The translations under genes were made by a program, and so were the position numbers. From the NCBI RefSeq assembly GCF_963662255.1, contig NC_085060.1, forward strand, positions 7,317,630 to 7,381,629: 64,000 nucleotides of DNA, given 5' to 3'. The notes under the pieces are model-generated. The model saw only the letters and a program-made list of their open reading frames with translations. It was not told where the DNA came from and did not search any database. Shown piece after piece: positions 21,937 through 33,900 of the stretch; within the stretch, counting starts at the first letter, position 1; each line of letters opens with the position of its first letter. The stretch comes from Cinclus cinclus. Taxonomy: Eukaryota > Chordata > Aves > Passeriformes > Cinclidae.

Positions 21937-23242
21937 TTTAAACTGATAAAAATTATGGAGAGATTAGAATTCTTATTGGTTTGATTTTTTAATTTTCAAT
22001 AGAATGGTGATGCAAAATTCTTAACAGTGTGGTATTCTATTACAGAGTGCTATTGTAAGCCTGTTAATTTTACTGCTAGGAATAGATTTGAAACAACTCT
22101 TAAAAAGACAACTGGGAAAACTGTCTGCATAAGTCCTTCAGTACTTCACAGTTGCTTCACTTAATGGTCTATCATGTGTTTGCATAGGTTGACAATCAGT
22201 TTAGCTAAAGCAAGCAATTTTATCTTCAAGTGAGCAAATACCTTGACACAGATTGTAGCAGAAATTTTCCAGAATATTTTGCTAGAGTGAATAGACAGTG
22301 GGGGTATTGGGAAGTGGGAAATGAGTGACTTTGTGTTAGTTTTTGTCTTCTATATTTAACATACTAAAACGTCTCTGTTTTTTTCAAATGGCTGCAGGAC
22401 ACTGGTAGTGGGTATCCAGCCTGTGAGAGTGTGAGGTGAGTGAGCAGCTTTAGTTTGTGCTTAGGGATGCCTCACTAAATTCATTATTAACTGCCAGCAC
22501 TGAGAAAGATCTCTCCAGGGCAAATGGTGATGGTGGTGATCATGCCATTAACAGGAATTATCATTGATTAAGGTATATGAACTTGAAACAGTCTTTATAA
22601 TACATTTGAAACAAAACGTTGCCTACCTGTTTCTTAACATTTTAAGAAGGGACCAAGTAATAACACTCAACATTAAAAACAAACCAAACAAACAAAAAAA
22701 ACCAAACCAAAACAAAAAACTAACAAAAAAAGCCCCCAAGAAAACAGCCAATCACAAAAACAACAACCCTACCCTCCAGAAGGCCCAAGCTCCTGTGTTA
22801 TTTTCATTCTCAGGCTGATTCCAGGCAGGAGACTGGTTTTGCTATGTTGCTAGAGCAGCATGATAAACTAGAGGGCAGGCTGTGCTACCTGATTACTCTG
22901 AGTAATTACTCTTGGATTGCAGTGGTGATCAGGTGCTTACCTGTAGCTGTGCTCTTAAAACAGTACAAACTGCTCACAGGCCTGCAAAAGAAGCTGCTCC
23001 TGCTTTTAGTTGGCACATGAGACACTGTTGTTTAATAGTTTTAGTGGAAATGGCCCAGGGCATAGGCACAGGGGGTATGCTATTAATTAAAACTGTTTGT
23101 AATTGAGGAATGATTTATGAGTGAGAGTTAAGAGATTAAGAACAAACACTGCTGTGGGTGTGGGACCATGCTGCAGGCACTATGGAGGAGATGTTTTACC
23201 TTTGCAGTTCTTCATCCTCAAGATGCAGTTTTCCTTAGCATG
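21937..23242. other. Intergenic between LTRs
   Basis: AT-rich unique-looking sequence with an A/C-rich low-complexity patch at about 22675-22770. The ORF at 22564-22818 is Lys/Asn-rich because of that patch and is not a gene. Nothing else recognised. Confidence 0.55.
22675..22770 (+). repeat. A/C-rich low-complexity tract
   Basis: Irregular AAAC/AAAAC units (for example AAACCAAACAAACAAAAAAA) over about 90 bases. No phase-consistent tandem unit. Confidence 0.8.
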
Positions 23243-24003
23243 TGTCCTGGTTTGAAAGACAGGTACTTGCTAAGAAAGGCAGAAGCCTCTCCTTGAAATG
23301 GAGAGTGTAAACCCCCCTCCCTCCAAATTATTATAATTCTGGAATTAAGGGAGTTCTCAGGCAAAGATATGGGGATAGGACTAGCAGTGCTTTACTAATA
23401 TATCTAGCAAGACAAACAATAAAACCATAACAACAGCTATGAAATTACCCACAAACAGAACAGTAACTCAGTCCCAGTGTTTTTTGGCTGCAGGCACCTT
23501 TTCCCTGAGCTGCAGTTCCCGGTGCTGGGGGCGGGCGGGTCCAGCAGAGCTGCAGGAGGGCTGGGGGTGATGGCAGCGCTGTCCCAGGGGGAGAGAGAGA
23601 TGGAGAGAGAGCCCTCCAGACCCCTCCACTCACAGTGTGGTCACAGTGCTCAGCAGAGTGCTGGATGGTGGCAGGGTAAAGTGAGAAGGCAGCAGGGCAG
23701 GGTCTGACAGCAGTGGGGATGGGATGGGATGGGATGGGATGGGATGGGATGGGATGGGATGGGATGGGATGGGATGGGATGGGATGGGATGGGATGGGAT
23801 GGGATGGGATGGGGGCAGAGGCAACGATCCTTCCCTTCCGGCTCCACAGGAAAGAAATGGGATGAGCCACTGCCTTCTGTCTCCTCTTCTGGCTCTTTGG
23901 ATATTGTGGGTTTTCCATTTTTCCCCTGCCACTAGTCAACAGGTTTCTTAGCATGACCATGGGGAAAATTCCACAGAGAGAAAAGGGGAAAACCCAACCC
24001 CTA
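23243..24003. mobile_element. LTR with internal GGGAT array
   Basis: Begins TGTCCTGGTTTGAAAGACAG, and its first ~165 bases closely match the intact LTR at 44258 (shared GTAAACCCCC, CCCTCCAAATT, GGCAAAGATATGGG). Downstream it differs and carries a GGGAT satellite, then sequence such as GGGGAAAATTCCACAGAGAG that I associate with the same LTR group. I do not see a matching inverted 3' terminus, so the right end is truncated or decayed and the boundary is approximate. Confidence 0.65.
23716..23810 (+). repeat. (GGGAT)19 tandem array
   Basis: Nineteen perfect copies of GGGAT (95 bases) with no interruption. The ORFs through it encode Met-Gly-Trp-Asp-Gly or Ser-His-Pro-Ile-Pro repeats and are artefacts. 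Every unit carries a GGG run two bases from the next, so the + strand can fold into consecutive G-quadruplexes. Confidence 0.98.
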
Positions 24004-27000
24004 ACGGCATGCTTGAGTCATTAATGTGGTTCTGCTAATGTCAGAGATCAACTGGCTTCACAGCTGGAATGCTGCTCATTTCAGGGGAATGAGTCTTTGA
24101 TGGGTGGGTGGTTTTGTGTCTGACAGAGAACACAGAAGAACCCACTTTCCTCTCAAACCACACTTTGAGGCCTTTCCTAGAATAATTCCTACAGAATTAG
24201 CAAGTGTTGGGTGATCCTTACTGTGAAATATTATGATAGAGCATAGTTTCCTTTGCAAACTTGTGTTATGTCTGCAATACAACATTTTTTTCCTCAGAGT
24301 AAAGTATGCCCTCACCAAAAATTCAAACCACAGATGATTCTGATGATCTGGGTGTTGGAACTGTTTTGATAGCTGTTTGTGTTACGTGCAGCTACCTGTT
24401 TAAATGTAGAGTGGCTGTAGCTCATCATCTGCAGGTTTTGCCCAGTATCCCTGAGACTTGGGTAGACACCAAATCCTGTGTTTAATAGAGATTCCTCTTC
24501 TGGCCATAATGCTTAGGGACTGCAACCAAGCTCCCAGTTTTACTTACTGAAAACTAGACTTTGGGTTTTACATTTGAATTATAATGGCCTCTGTCTATGT
24601 GATAATGACTGACTGATGATTAAGCCAGTTCTTTTATTTCTATCTAACATTAAGCCAGTTCCTTTATTCCTAGCTAGCATTTATTTCTAGCCTGTAGTTT
24701 TAACTGTAGTTCTGCAAACAGCAGCAAGTCACTCCTTTTAGTACTTCTTACTCTTTACTTTTCCTTATTAAGTGCTTTCCATAGAAGCAAATATTCCCTG
24801 TAGTGTGGTATCTCTTGTGACCTCTAGTTGAGATTATGCTGAACTTTGTAGAGTAAGATTAGGCTTTTATAACACTTGGTGGGTATTTTGCTTTCCATAC
24901 CCATGTATTTTCAGAATAGTTTGTTCTATCAGCTCTGATCCTTAAGACATGAAAACAGTGATTTCAGAGGAAAAATTTTCCAGTTTTATAGACAATACCT
25001 GTATCAGTTATCTATCTGTCATGGGTCTTTGGGAGGAGTAATTAGCAACCCCAAAGTAACAGCATGTTTCTGTGTTGTCAGATACTTAATAGGTTCAGAA
25101 CAGTCAAACTCTGTGGTCAAATGTAGTTTTATTCTAGCATATTACAGGACTCAAGAACATGTAAGTACACTGAGTAGCATTGGCAGTGGGATCCAGGCTG
25201 CTTTCATTTCTCTGGCCTTAAAGAAAACTACATGGAGCCTTTTGGTAAGGAAATCTTAGAGACTCCCTCAGGAATGTGTGATGGACGAAGCTCTTCAAGA
25301 TGTCTGCCCATGCCAAAATGTGGTGTTTGCTTTATATCAAGCTTATGCAAGGGATTGCTTTGAAAAGAGAGCTGAGTGGCTTGTGAACTTTCTACCTGAG
25401 GTCAGCTGTGTTCTAACTGCACGGTTCAAATTGCTATTTGATGGGATAAATTATTTTTGTGTGCTTTTTATGGACTTTGTTCAAAAAGTGAACAGGTAAT
25501 TGATCTCAGCAGGTAATTCTGCAGAGCACCAGAACTAATTTGCTACAGTTCTATTTAGTTACAGATGGAGCAATGGAGTAATGTGTCTGATTACATAAGC
25601 ATGAGTTCAGTTGATCATATCTGTGTGTGGATATAATACATGATCTGATTGACTAGTAAAGCATACAAGAGTAATTTATTTTGTGTTGTCTCCTTGAATT
25701 CTGACAAGACAGTTTTCCTTCAGTTCAGACTTGGCAGTTTGCTCATCTCAGATAATCCTGCACAGTCTGACTGATGAGGAGGAGTAAGAGGAGTTGGTGT
25801 GTTTGTAGAAGCCGGTGTGCTCCAGGTTCCTGTGAAGAGCAGGTGAGGCTTTGCATTGTAAGGGAAGTCTCCTTGCCTGCAATCCTGGCTTTTGGAGAAA
25901 TAACAAGGACTGGTCCTGAATCAGTTGATAATTGAAATGCAGAAAAAGAGGTATTGGAGGTAACTGTGCCAGGACTGCTGTGGTTTGGATGGGTAAGAAG
26001 ACTTATCCATTAGTAACAGGATGTCAACTGGCTCTTCTTTTTCTCATTTGCATTCTTAGCACTGGGAAATAAAGCCATCATTTACTCTTAACAGTCTTTG
26101 AAAAACACAATCTGTCTGTAATATTTCTTCAGGAAAATATTTTGGGGTTTTGAGGCTTGGTACAAATTTAAGCTGTTTTAGCAAAAAAAGAGAGCTTTTG
26201 GATAAAACTGGTGTTGTTGTTGATGGATTTTCCTCTCCAGAATACATTGCATATTCCTTTTTTGCTAGAAACGGATGAATGTCACAGAATACTATATGTG
26301 GCAGCATTGTACAGTATCGAGATAGCACTTGCCTTGCATGTGCTGCCTGCTCTTCTTGGAGCAATTTAATTCCATTAAATCCCCATTTCAGCACATTTTC
26401 CCCATTGTTCAGCTGGTTTTAGACTTTTTTGGGTTTCTTTCAGGTATACCTTTACTCTGCCTCATCATTTCGTGCCACATCTGAAAACTTGAAGTGATAA
26501 AGGCTCGTTGAAATTTGCACACAACTGGAGGATGGTGCTGTACTTGAATGGTCCCATTCCATTATCTTTTCACTGGTGTTAGTGGTGGGCTCTTGTTCTG
26601 CTTCACACTTCAAGAGCACATTCCTTCATTTGGCCCCAGTGTTCAGCTAGGAATGAGTTCAGTGGTCAGAATGCAATTATGCATATGGTGCTATCCAAGG
26701 TAAGGCTTGGCATGAGACAGGAAAGATACAGCAGTGAGCAAATGATAAAGGAATTAAGCTAATATACAGTGTCTATTTTATCATGTATGCCTTGGGGTAT
26801 GTGCATGTCTTAGTCTTAGCTCTAAGCAGTGCATTGTTTGGGAAAGAACATTCAAGCATGACTAACCGGAGTTTGTCTCCCTCTCCCAAAACATTGTTTC
26901 ATCTGAAATGTTTCATTTCTCCATATTTAAAGAATATTATTTCATAATGCAAAAGCTATTTTTCATTTTTCTAGAACAATTGGCTGAAGTGTTTCTATTA

Positions 27001-27555
27001 ATCTTTCTATTATTTAAGCACTTCTATCTGCAATACACAGTAGAAATGATTTTTTTGAGACAAGCTTTCTTTTTATCCTACAGAAATAATGACTCATGAG
27101 ATTCATCCAACCCTCATCTGTATTCCTCCCCCAACTAATAAGTTAAATGCAAGTTTTGCGTTTGTGTTAAAAGACAGGCTGTGCATACCTCACCAGGGAG
27201 ATTGTCTGAACATGGAGTTCACAAGAGGAAAATTTCTTTCTACAGTAAAGCTGCTTCACTGGGTATTAAGGAGCTTTGAAAAGTTTGTTCCTTAAGTGAA
27301 GAAAACAGCATTATATCTAATTCATTGCTCACACTTCCAGTGATCCTAGTCTGATGTGCACTTCATCATGATGCCAGAAGATTTGTGGTTCCAATACATG
27401 AAGAGACTGCAGAAGGCAGAGACCTGTAATGCTTTGTCTTTGGGCCTGTTAATCCTGCAGATGGAGAGCATCAGGATGTATAAGATTCTACACTGATCTA
27501 GGATAAAAACACCCTCTACTTTCATTCTGAAACGGTCCTGCAAATGGTTGTGCTA
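24004..27555. other. Intergenic, no gene recognised
   Basis: AT-rich unique-looking sequence. Contains a two-copy 30-bp-period duplication (24619-24678). ORFs up to 112 codons carry no recognisable domain. Nothing else recognised. Confidence 0.55.
24619..24678 (+). repeat. Two-copy tandem repeat, 30-bp period
   Basis: ATTAAGCCAGTTCTTTTATT at 24619 recurs as ATTAAGCCAGTTCCTTTATT at 24649, each followed by a CTA-rich tail (CTATCTAAC, CTAGCTAGC). Confidence 0.85.
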
Positions 27556-27962
27556 TGTTGCATACAAGTAAAACCTATAAGAAAGGCCTTATAAAATCAG
27601 GCTCAGCTGAATTAACAGCTAGCCTGGTAAGTTCCCATGAGAAAGAATTCTAAGAATGAAAATCAGTTTGCATAACAATCTATTCTTGTGAAAAAACAGG
27701 TTGTACCTGTGAGAAATAAGTCTATCCCATGAGAATCTGTGAAGAAAATATGTAAACGCATGTGTAAAGAGAGAGTCTTAGCTCATATACACACAAGCAC
27801 CTTCTAACCAATTAATTGAGCGTCAAGAAAGTTACTGACCAGTTAGAATTAAACAAAAAACTTGGAAAACTCTGTAAAAATAGGCTGTAACATTAAAGCG
27901 GGGCTTTTTGCTGCTGAAACTTTGAAGTGCTTCACCCGTTGTTGCTCGCCATCAGTGTTACA
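27556..27962 (+). mobile_element. Solo LTR (ERV)
   Basis: TGTTGCATACAAG at the left and CATCAGTGTTACA at the right give TG...CA ends about 407 bases apart. Near the 3' side ATTAAAG is followed by CGGGGCTTTTTGCTGCTGAA and TTCACCCGTTGTTGCTCGCC, a typical avian LTR R/U5 layout. The base string TGCT lies near both flanks but not in a clean target-duplication position. Confidence 0.65.
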
Positions 27963-30900
27963 ATGCTGGTCTAAGAAGGGAGTGTGAAGGATGGGTGCAG
28001 GTATTTGTAGTCAGTGTACCTGCTGAAGCCCTGTGTGGTGAGGAGACACCCTTAGCTGGAGCTGACTCCACATTAAAGCAGAGAAGATTGTTTAAAGCTG
28101 AAATGAGGTATGGGCTTGCAACTCCATGGCGTGGACGGACCATGGGGTTTAGCTGTGAGGAAATAGACCCTTATCAGTACATTTCACTGCATGAAAAGTA
28201 CCCAATTTCTCTGCAAAGCAGTGGATTTTACATTGGGCTTTTTGAACTGAGCAAAGTTTTCTGCACATCCAAGTACTTATTTTTGGTGAAGTAAAAAGAG
28301 GAGAGGATTGCAAAAGAAGCTTTCCAGAAAGAAATTTGTATCCTGTACATCAACTTGTTCCTATTAGGATGCTGCTCACAAAACACTGCCTTGCATGTTT
28401 CGGAAGAAGAAGAAAAACGTGGAAGCATGTGGAAGGAAGAAGAAAAATGCCACCACTGGCAGAACTGGGAAGTTGAACTAGGTGTTTAAGCTCAGAGATT
28501 GAGGGCTCCAGAGGGTAATTCGTACTCCTGCCTTACAACTCAGAACTGTGGTGGCAAGTGCAGTGAGCACCAGAAGCTTACATGTGAATTCTGCCAGAAA
28601 TATGTTGGGCAGCCTTATGAATAGGCAAGAAATGTCTTTAGTTTGTCAGGTAATATTTACTTTCTCACATTCCATCTCCAGACAACTGCAAGAGAAAAAT
28701 ACTGTGATTCACAGTAGGCCAGGAGAGATTTTTACATTTCTCTGAGAGTGGATTTCAGTTGGCTTTGGTGGACGTGGTTTCATGGGCACTTCAGTACTAG
28801 GACTGACCTAGGTGCAAGTCAGGCAGGGTTTTATTTTGGGTGGATTTCTCTTGGCTGTTATTGACAGATCTCCTTAACTTGATTTTCATGAGTGATGTGT
28901 TCATTTAACGTAGTCCTATGCATGAGCTGAATGTAAATTGAAGGCTGCAAGGTAAACAAATTCCCAATGCAAAAAGCAGTCTCAGAGACTTCCAAAGCTT
29001 CATGATAAAAGTAATTTCAAATTTAAAATCTGTATGCTGAAAAGTATTTAATATCACAGAAAAGTAATTTAAGCAGCATGTATTTTGCAGTTTGATGGTG
29101 TTCCATACCATCAGTATTAGTTTCCTTATTTACTTGTAGGTGTCTGCTCATTAAATAAGATCTTGTTTACAAAGTGTAGGGGCTGTTTAAATGCTTTAGG
29201 GCATGAGTATATTTATTGCGAGCTGATAGTCCTTGTAACTTGTTACATTAAAATATAAATGGATTATATTCTGATGAGAAGCATGAAGCTGTGGAAATAA
29301 TTGTGTTAGAACCCTAAATAGTGCAATAATCTTCTAAGGGAAAATTGTACCTCATTCATTTATAATGGTATTGCAGTTGGCTTTGTTTTAGTCCAACTTT
29401 TGAGTCAGTGCTTCCATGAAATTCTCATGACTTGCCTTCCAAAATGACATCAAAGACAAAAGGAGAAAAACAGTCTTGACAAAACCAGGTCACTACATCA
29501 GCAAGAGCAGAGTGGGCTGAGCAGCTCTGCTTCCTAAATCAAAGCCTTGCTGCAGGAGCACTGCTGAGCTCCTATTAGTGTGTCACAAGCGCCATTCTCA
29601 GCAGTGAGGGACCAAAAAGTGTCACAACTGCAGAAAAAAGGCTGAAGGCTTTGGCCAAAGCCTAGTGCCTGTCTCCTCAAAGCACTGCTCTGCTGAAATG
29701 AGGATGTGCAGTTCTCAAGGTATCCCTTTTGGAGGATGTCCTGGTCCCAGCTATACTTTGTAGCCAGGAATGCACAAGGACAGAGGGGCAGTAGTAAATC
29801 CTTTGTGCCTAAATCAAGCAAAAATCCCAGCAAGGGGTCTGAGACATTCTGCTGGCCCTGTCCTTCCAGAGGTCCTTTCACAGTCTTTGCCAAACTCCCA
29901 GGTGTGGGAAAGACTAAGGGTCTTCTAAGGGACACACATCTGGACTGTGAGGGAAATGTATGGGCCAGAAACCTAATCTCAATCTGCCTTCAGAGCAAGG
30001 AACTGTCAAGAAATCATAATCTCCATCTCCTAGCTCAGTTCCTGTGTATCTCCAAAAGAGCTGTCCATCAAGGGACAGAGAGGGGGATTTGAATATGCAC
30101 ACAGGGCCATGCAGGCTGCTTTGAAAATGCCATTTTGTCAAAACAACTTCATGTACAGTTTGGCTGTCTGCAGTGGTGGGGTGGGACCTAGAATACAGTC
30201 AGGAAAAGGGCTTTCCTCCTGGATCTTGCGTGGCTGTATCCTGCAGGCTTTTTTGTAAAGGGCCAATATAGTGTCTATAGCCAAAGCTTAATGAGATAAT
30301 TATAGCTGGCAGGGCTTTGTAATTAATGTCTAGTACAACCTACTGTAACGCACTGCTGCTTTTACATGTGTTTTGTGCAAAGTGGGAGTGATGAGACATG
30401 CTCATTTGCTGCTGTCTGATGGGGAAAGGGTGACAAATCCTACAGGAAGAAGGAAATGTGCTTCCCATCTTTTGGGGTTTTAATTAAACTGCAGTGGCAG
30501 AAATGGCAAAATGCCAGGGCTTCTCCTGCGACTGAGTAAGCACTTTGCAGAGAGGGAGCCTGGGCACAGGAGGCTCATACAGGTGTCTGTGTTCAAGAAC
30601 AGTACCTGCTCTGGCTAACTAGCCTCCTTCTGTGTTGCTGATTTAGTTAATAAAGAGACCTTCACCTGTGTCTGTGACTATGTGGGTGCAAGGATTTGGT
30701 GTTTCCACATGAGGAGCAGTAACAGAACCGGGTCCCTGGCAGGTTTCACTAAAGCCATCCAACAGCATATGTAGAAATGCTAATGGAAGCCACATGGCAC
30801 AAGCTTTGCTCTTTGTATGGAATACCTCAGAGAAGATTTAGCAGAAACAAAGACCTGTTCTGATGCTTGGAATGTCATGCTATGCAGTGTCTCCTAATGG

Positions 30901-33900
30901 AGCTACTACTGCCTGCTGAAACTGGGAGTCTCCTCCTGTACTTGAGATCCAGAGTTTCCCTGGCTGCACCTTGTTGGCAGAGACATCCCAGTTTACAGGT
31001 GATGTAGCTGACAGAGGGCTTCAGATCAGCTGCCTCTCCCCACACCCTTCTGATGCCCTGCAAATGCCACAGGGGCACAGAAAGGGGGCACCTGGGCATA
31101 TGTGCTGTGTCTGTGTCCTGGGGAGGCTGTGATGGTACAAAGCAACTGCCAAACACAAGCTGGCATCTGCCCTGACCCAGCAGGTCAATCCAGAGGAGGA
31201 AACTAGGGAAGGAAAAGTGAAACTTACTTTTTCTAATATTAGGAAGACCTACCTATCTTTATCTCCGTGCAAAATAGATGCTTTCTATCACCTGGAACTT
31301 CTCTGTGTTGGATTTTGAGCAAAGTAAGCTAATAATGACTGAGTGTCGTTGGAATTTAAAATTGAATTCTTGCTTCTTGGTGTTAATAGGAAGGGATAGT
31401 GTAGCATGTAGGAGGTCTTAAATCATGTAGATTTATTACATTTTGTAGGATTATAATTTTTTAAGTTTTTGTTTCATCTTGAGCACTAACAGAGGCAAGC
31501 AGGTAACTGAAGGTACACACAGAGCATTTTAATGGAGCTTTTTCCTGAATTCATCTAAAGCCAAGCCCCCTCTGACCACAGCCCCACCCTCTCATCTGCA
31601 TTTCGTAAGGGTATTACCGCTGTAATTAACAGGACTTGTATAACAGTACCTAATTAAACTCTGATCATATAGTGTAAATTTAACTTGATTATCATTAGCC
31701 TCAGTGAACTCTGCAGGAGATTAATCCTGGTGATTCACTCAGCGCAGAGAACAACAGCAGCAGCTCTGCAGAGGACCAAAATATTAGTAAGCAGCAATGC
31801 TCTGTTGCCCCCGAACCCTGCAAGGTAGGTCTGGGTACCAACAGTAGCACTGGTGGCAGGGAGGGGGCTGTGCTGGGACGGGAGTCTCCCCATTTTCAAA
31901 ATGCTTAAAAGCCACTGGAATGTCAGCCGGCTTCTACAGCGCCGTTCTTAAAATCACTGAATAAGGAGTCTGTGAGAGGATTATGGCTTATGTAAGAGTT
32001 TCATGTCTACAGCCCCTATGCATTTGTGCCCTGCGTGGGGTGTCTGCCAGTGATTCATGGACACCAGAATGCCCTGAATTATTATGAGCCACATTTTGTT
32101 TAGGTTTATTACATATACCGGACTTGGTCCCAGTCTTATGAAAGCTGATGAGGTTTAGTCTGTGGGAAGAGAGCAGAGGCAATCGAATTATATTTCTTTA
32201 TATTAATTACTGCATGTTAAAATATTGTATACTTTGCTTCTGCACACTGTGCTGGAGAATTCTTTGCTTAAAAAAAAAAAATAAGCCTTTGGTAAAATAA
32301 TGGCTTTCTTTTCTGTATGTAGTCCCAAAGTACAGAGCATGGGGTTTGTCCTGTCTTTGGCTGAACACATCTGTTTGTTTGCTGCTAATAATAGTTTAAT
32401 CAATGGGGCTGATTCCTGCATATTCTCCATCTGACAGAAGCCCAGAAGACCTAGATGACAAGCAAAAATGTCTTTTGTATGTGTCACTTTTTCATTCTTT
32501 TTGGTTGTTGTTGTTGCTTAATTAAAAGCAAAGAGAAAGTTTTACTTCTGTTTGCATGAATGGTCACATCAAACGCTACAGGAAAATCTAGGCCAAGCTG
32601 CTTTCAGTGGGCTAAGGAACATTATACCATTGCACCATTTCCTTTCACAGTTGCAATGCCTCTTTAATAAATGTCAGGCACCTTTTGAACTTTCTTTGAA
32701 ACCATTAGTTTTGCTTTCCATAAGTACCCCGTAGCCCACCTTGCCCCCCCAGCTGTCTGTGGCGTGGCTGTCGTTAGGAGATGTGTCCGTGTGGAATGGG
32801 AAGGAGAGGGATGTGCACGGGGTGCATCCTCGCTGCCTGCAGAAATGGTGCTGGTTACATAACGCCCTTGCTGGGTAACGAGGTGAAACTCTCAACTCTT
32901 CTGCAGGAGCTTTCAGAGGGTTTGGGACTGCTGTCTGGCTGAAGGGTAAGTCAGGGGCATGTTCCTCGGGGGAGGCTGTGTGTTGGGGTGTACATGCAGG
33001 TGTCAGTGTGTACAGTGATGAGCAGGGTCTGTAGCATTAATGACTGAGATGTTGGTGCAGGCAATGGTACCTCAAGCAAACACTGCTACTCAGCACCTTA
33101 CCTGAAATAAATCATTTTAGGGCATTGCTACTTTGTGAAACAGCTCTGTAATTTGTTGGTGCTCTTTTTCTGTTTCTGTCTAACGTGTCTCAAACACAAC
33201 AGAAAACAAGCTGTGCTTATCCACAATGGTTTTCTTTTAAGAGCAGTAATAATACTTTGTGCTCAGGCAGCGAAATGCTTTATATCAAATGATCCAGGAT
33301 GCTGATACTATTCAGAATATAACTTGCTGAGGCTTTGCTGTTGTTCTTTGCGCTTGCTTTGTTTTCTTGCACTTGCAGACTTGTACCTGTTTGCAGCACA
33401 GTTGCTGTGTTTGCCTGTCCAAGTGCAAATGTTCATGTTGACTGATAAGTGCATGCTGGATGATTGTGTCTGTGAGTGCTGGGTGTCCATGTCTGTTTTA
33501 AGACTGGGGACCGTGGGTCTGGATGTGCTTGGCACTGTCATGGAAGAGTTGCTCATATGCTTAGCACTCTCATGGAGCTACTGTCAAATGTACATCTCAG
33601 AGCAGAAAGTAATCCTGGTTTGCAACAAGATGAACAAAAGGAATGCCTGAGCTTTTCAGGGTTATATTGTGGAAGCTGTATTTGCACTGTAAGTACTGTA
33701 TGTGCTTCAAGTACCTGAGAGCTACTGGGGGAACTGGTTCCCTTACAGAGATGGAAGGGCTGTGGGGAGGGGCTGTGCATCCACAGTACAGGCAGCTGTG
33801 AGCTCAAAAGATTCTGACAGCAAGAAACTGAGCCCAAATTAACCTAAATAAGCAAGGTATCTGAATTATTCACAAACAGAAATGCTTGTTCCTGAACAGT

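Noticed and set aside
23445..23960. 171-codon minus-strand ORF with Ser-His-Pro-Ile-Pro repeats, and plus-strand Gly-Trp-Asp repeat ORFs
   Set aside because: Translation of the GGGAT array. The pentamer stays open in all frames, and the flanks are LTR sequence.
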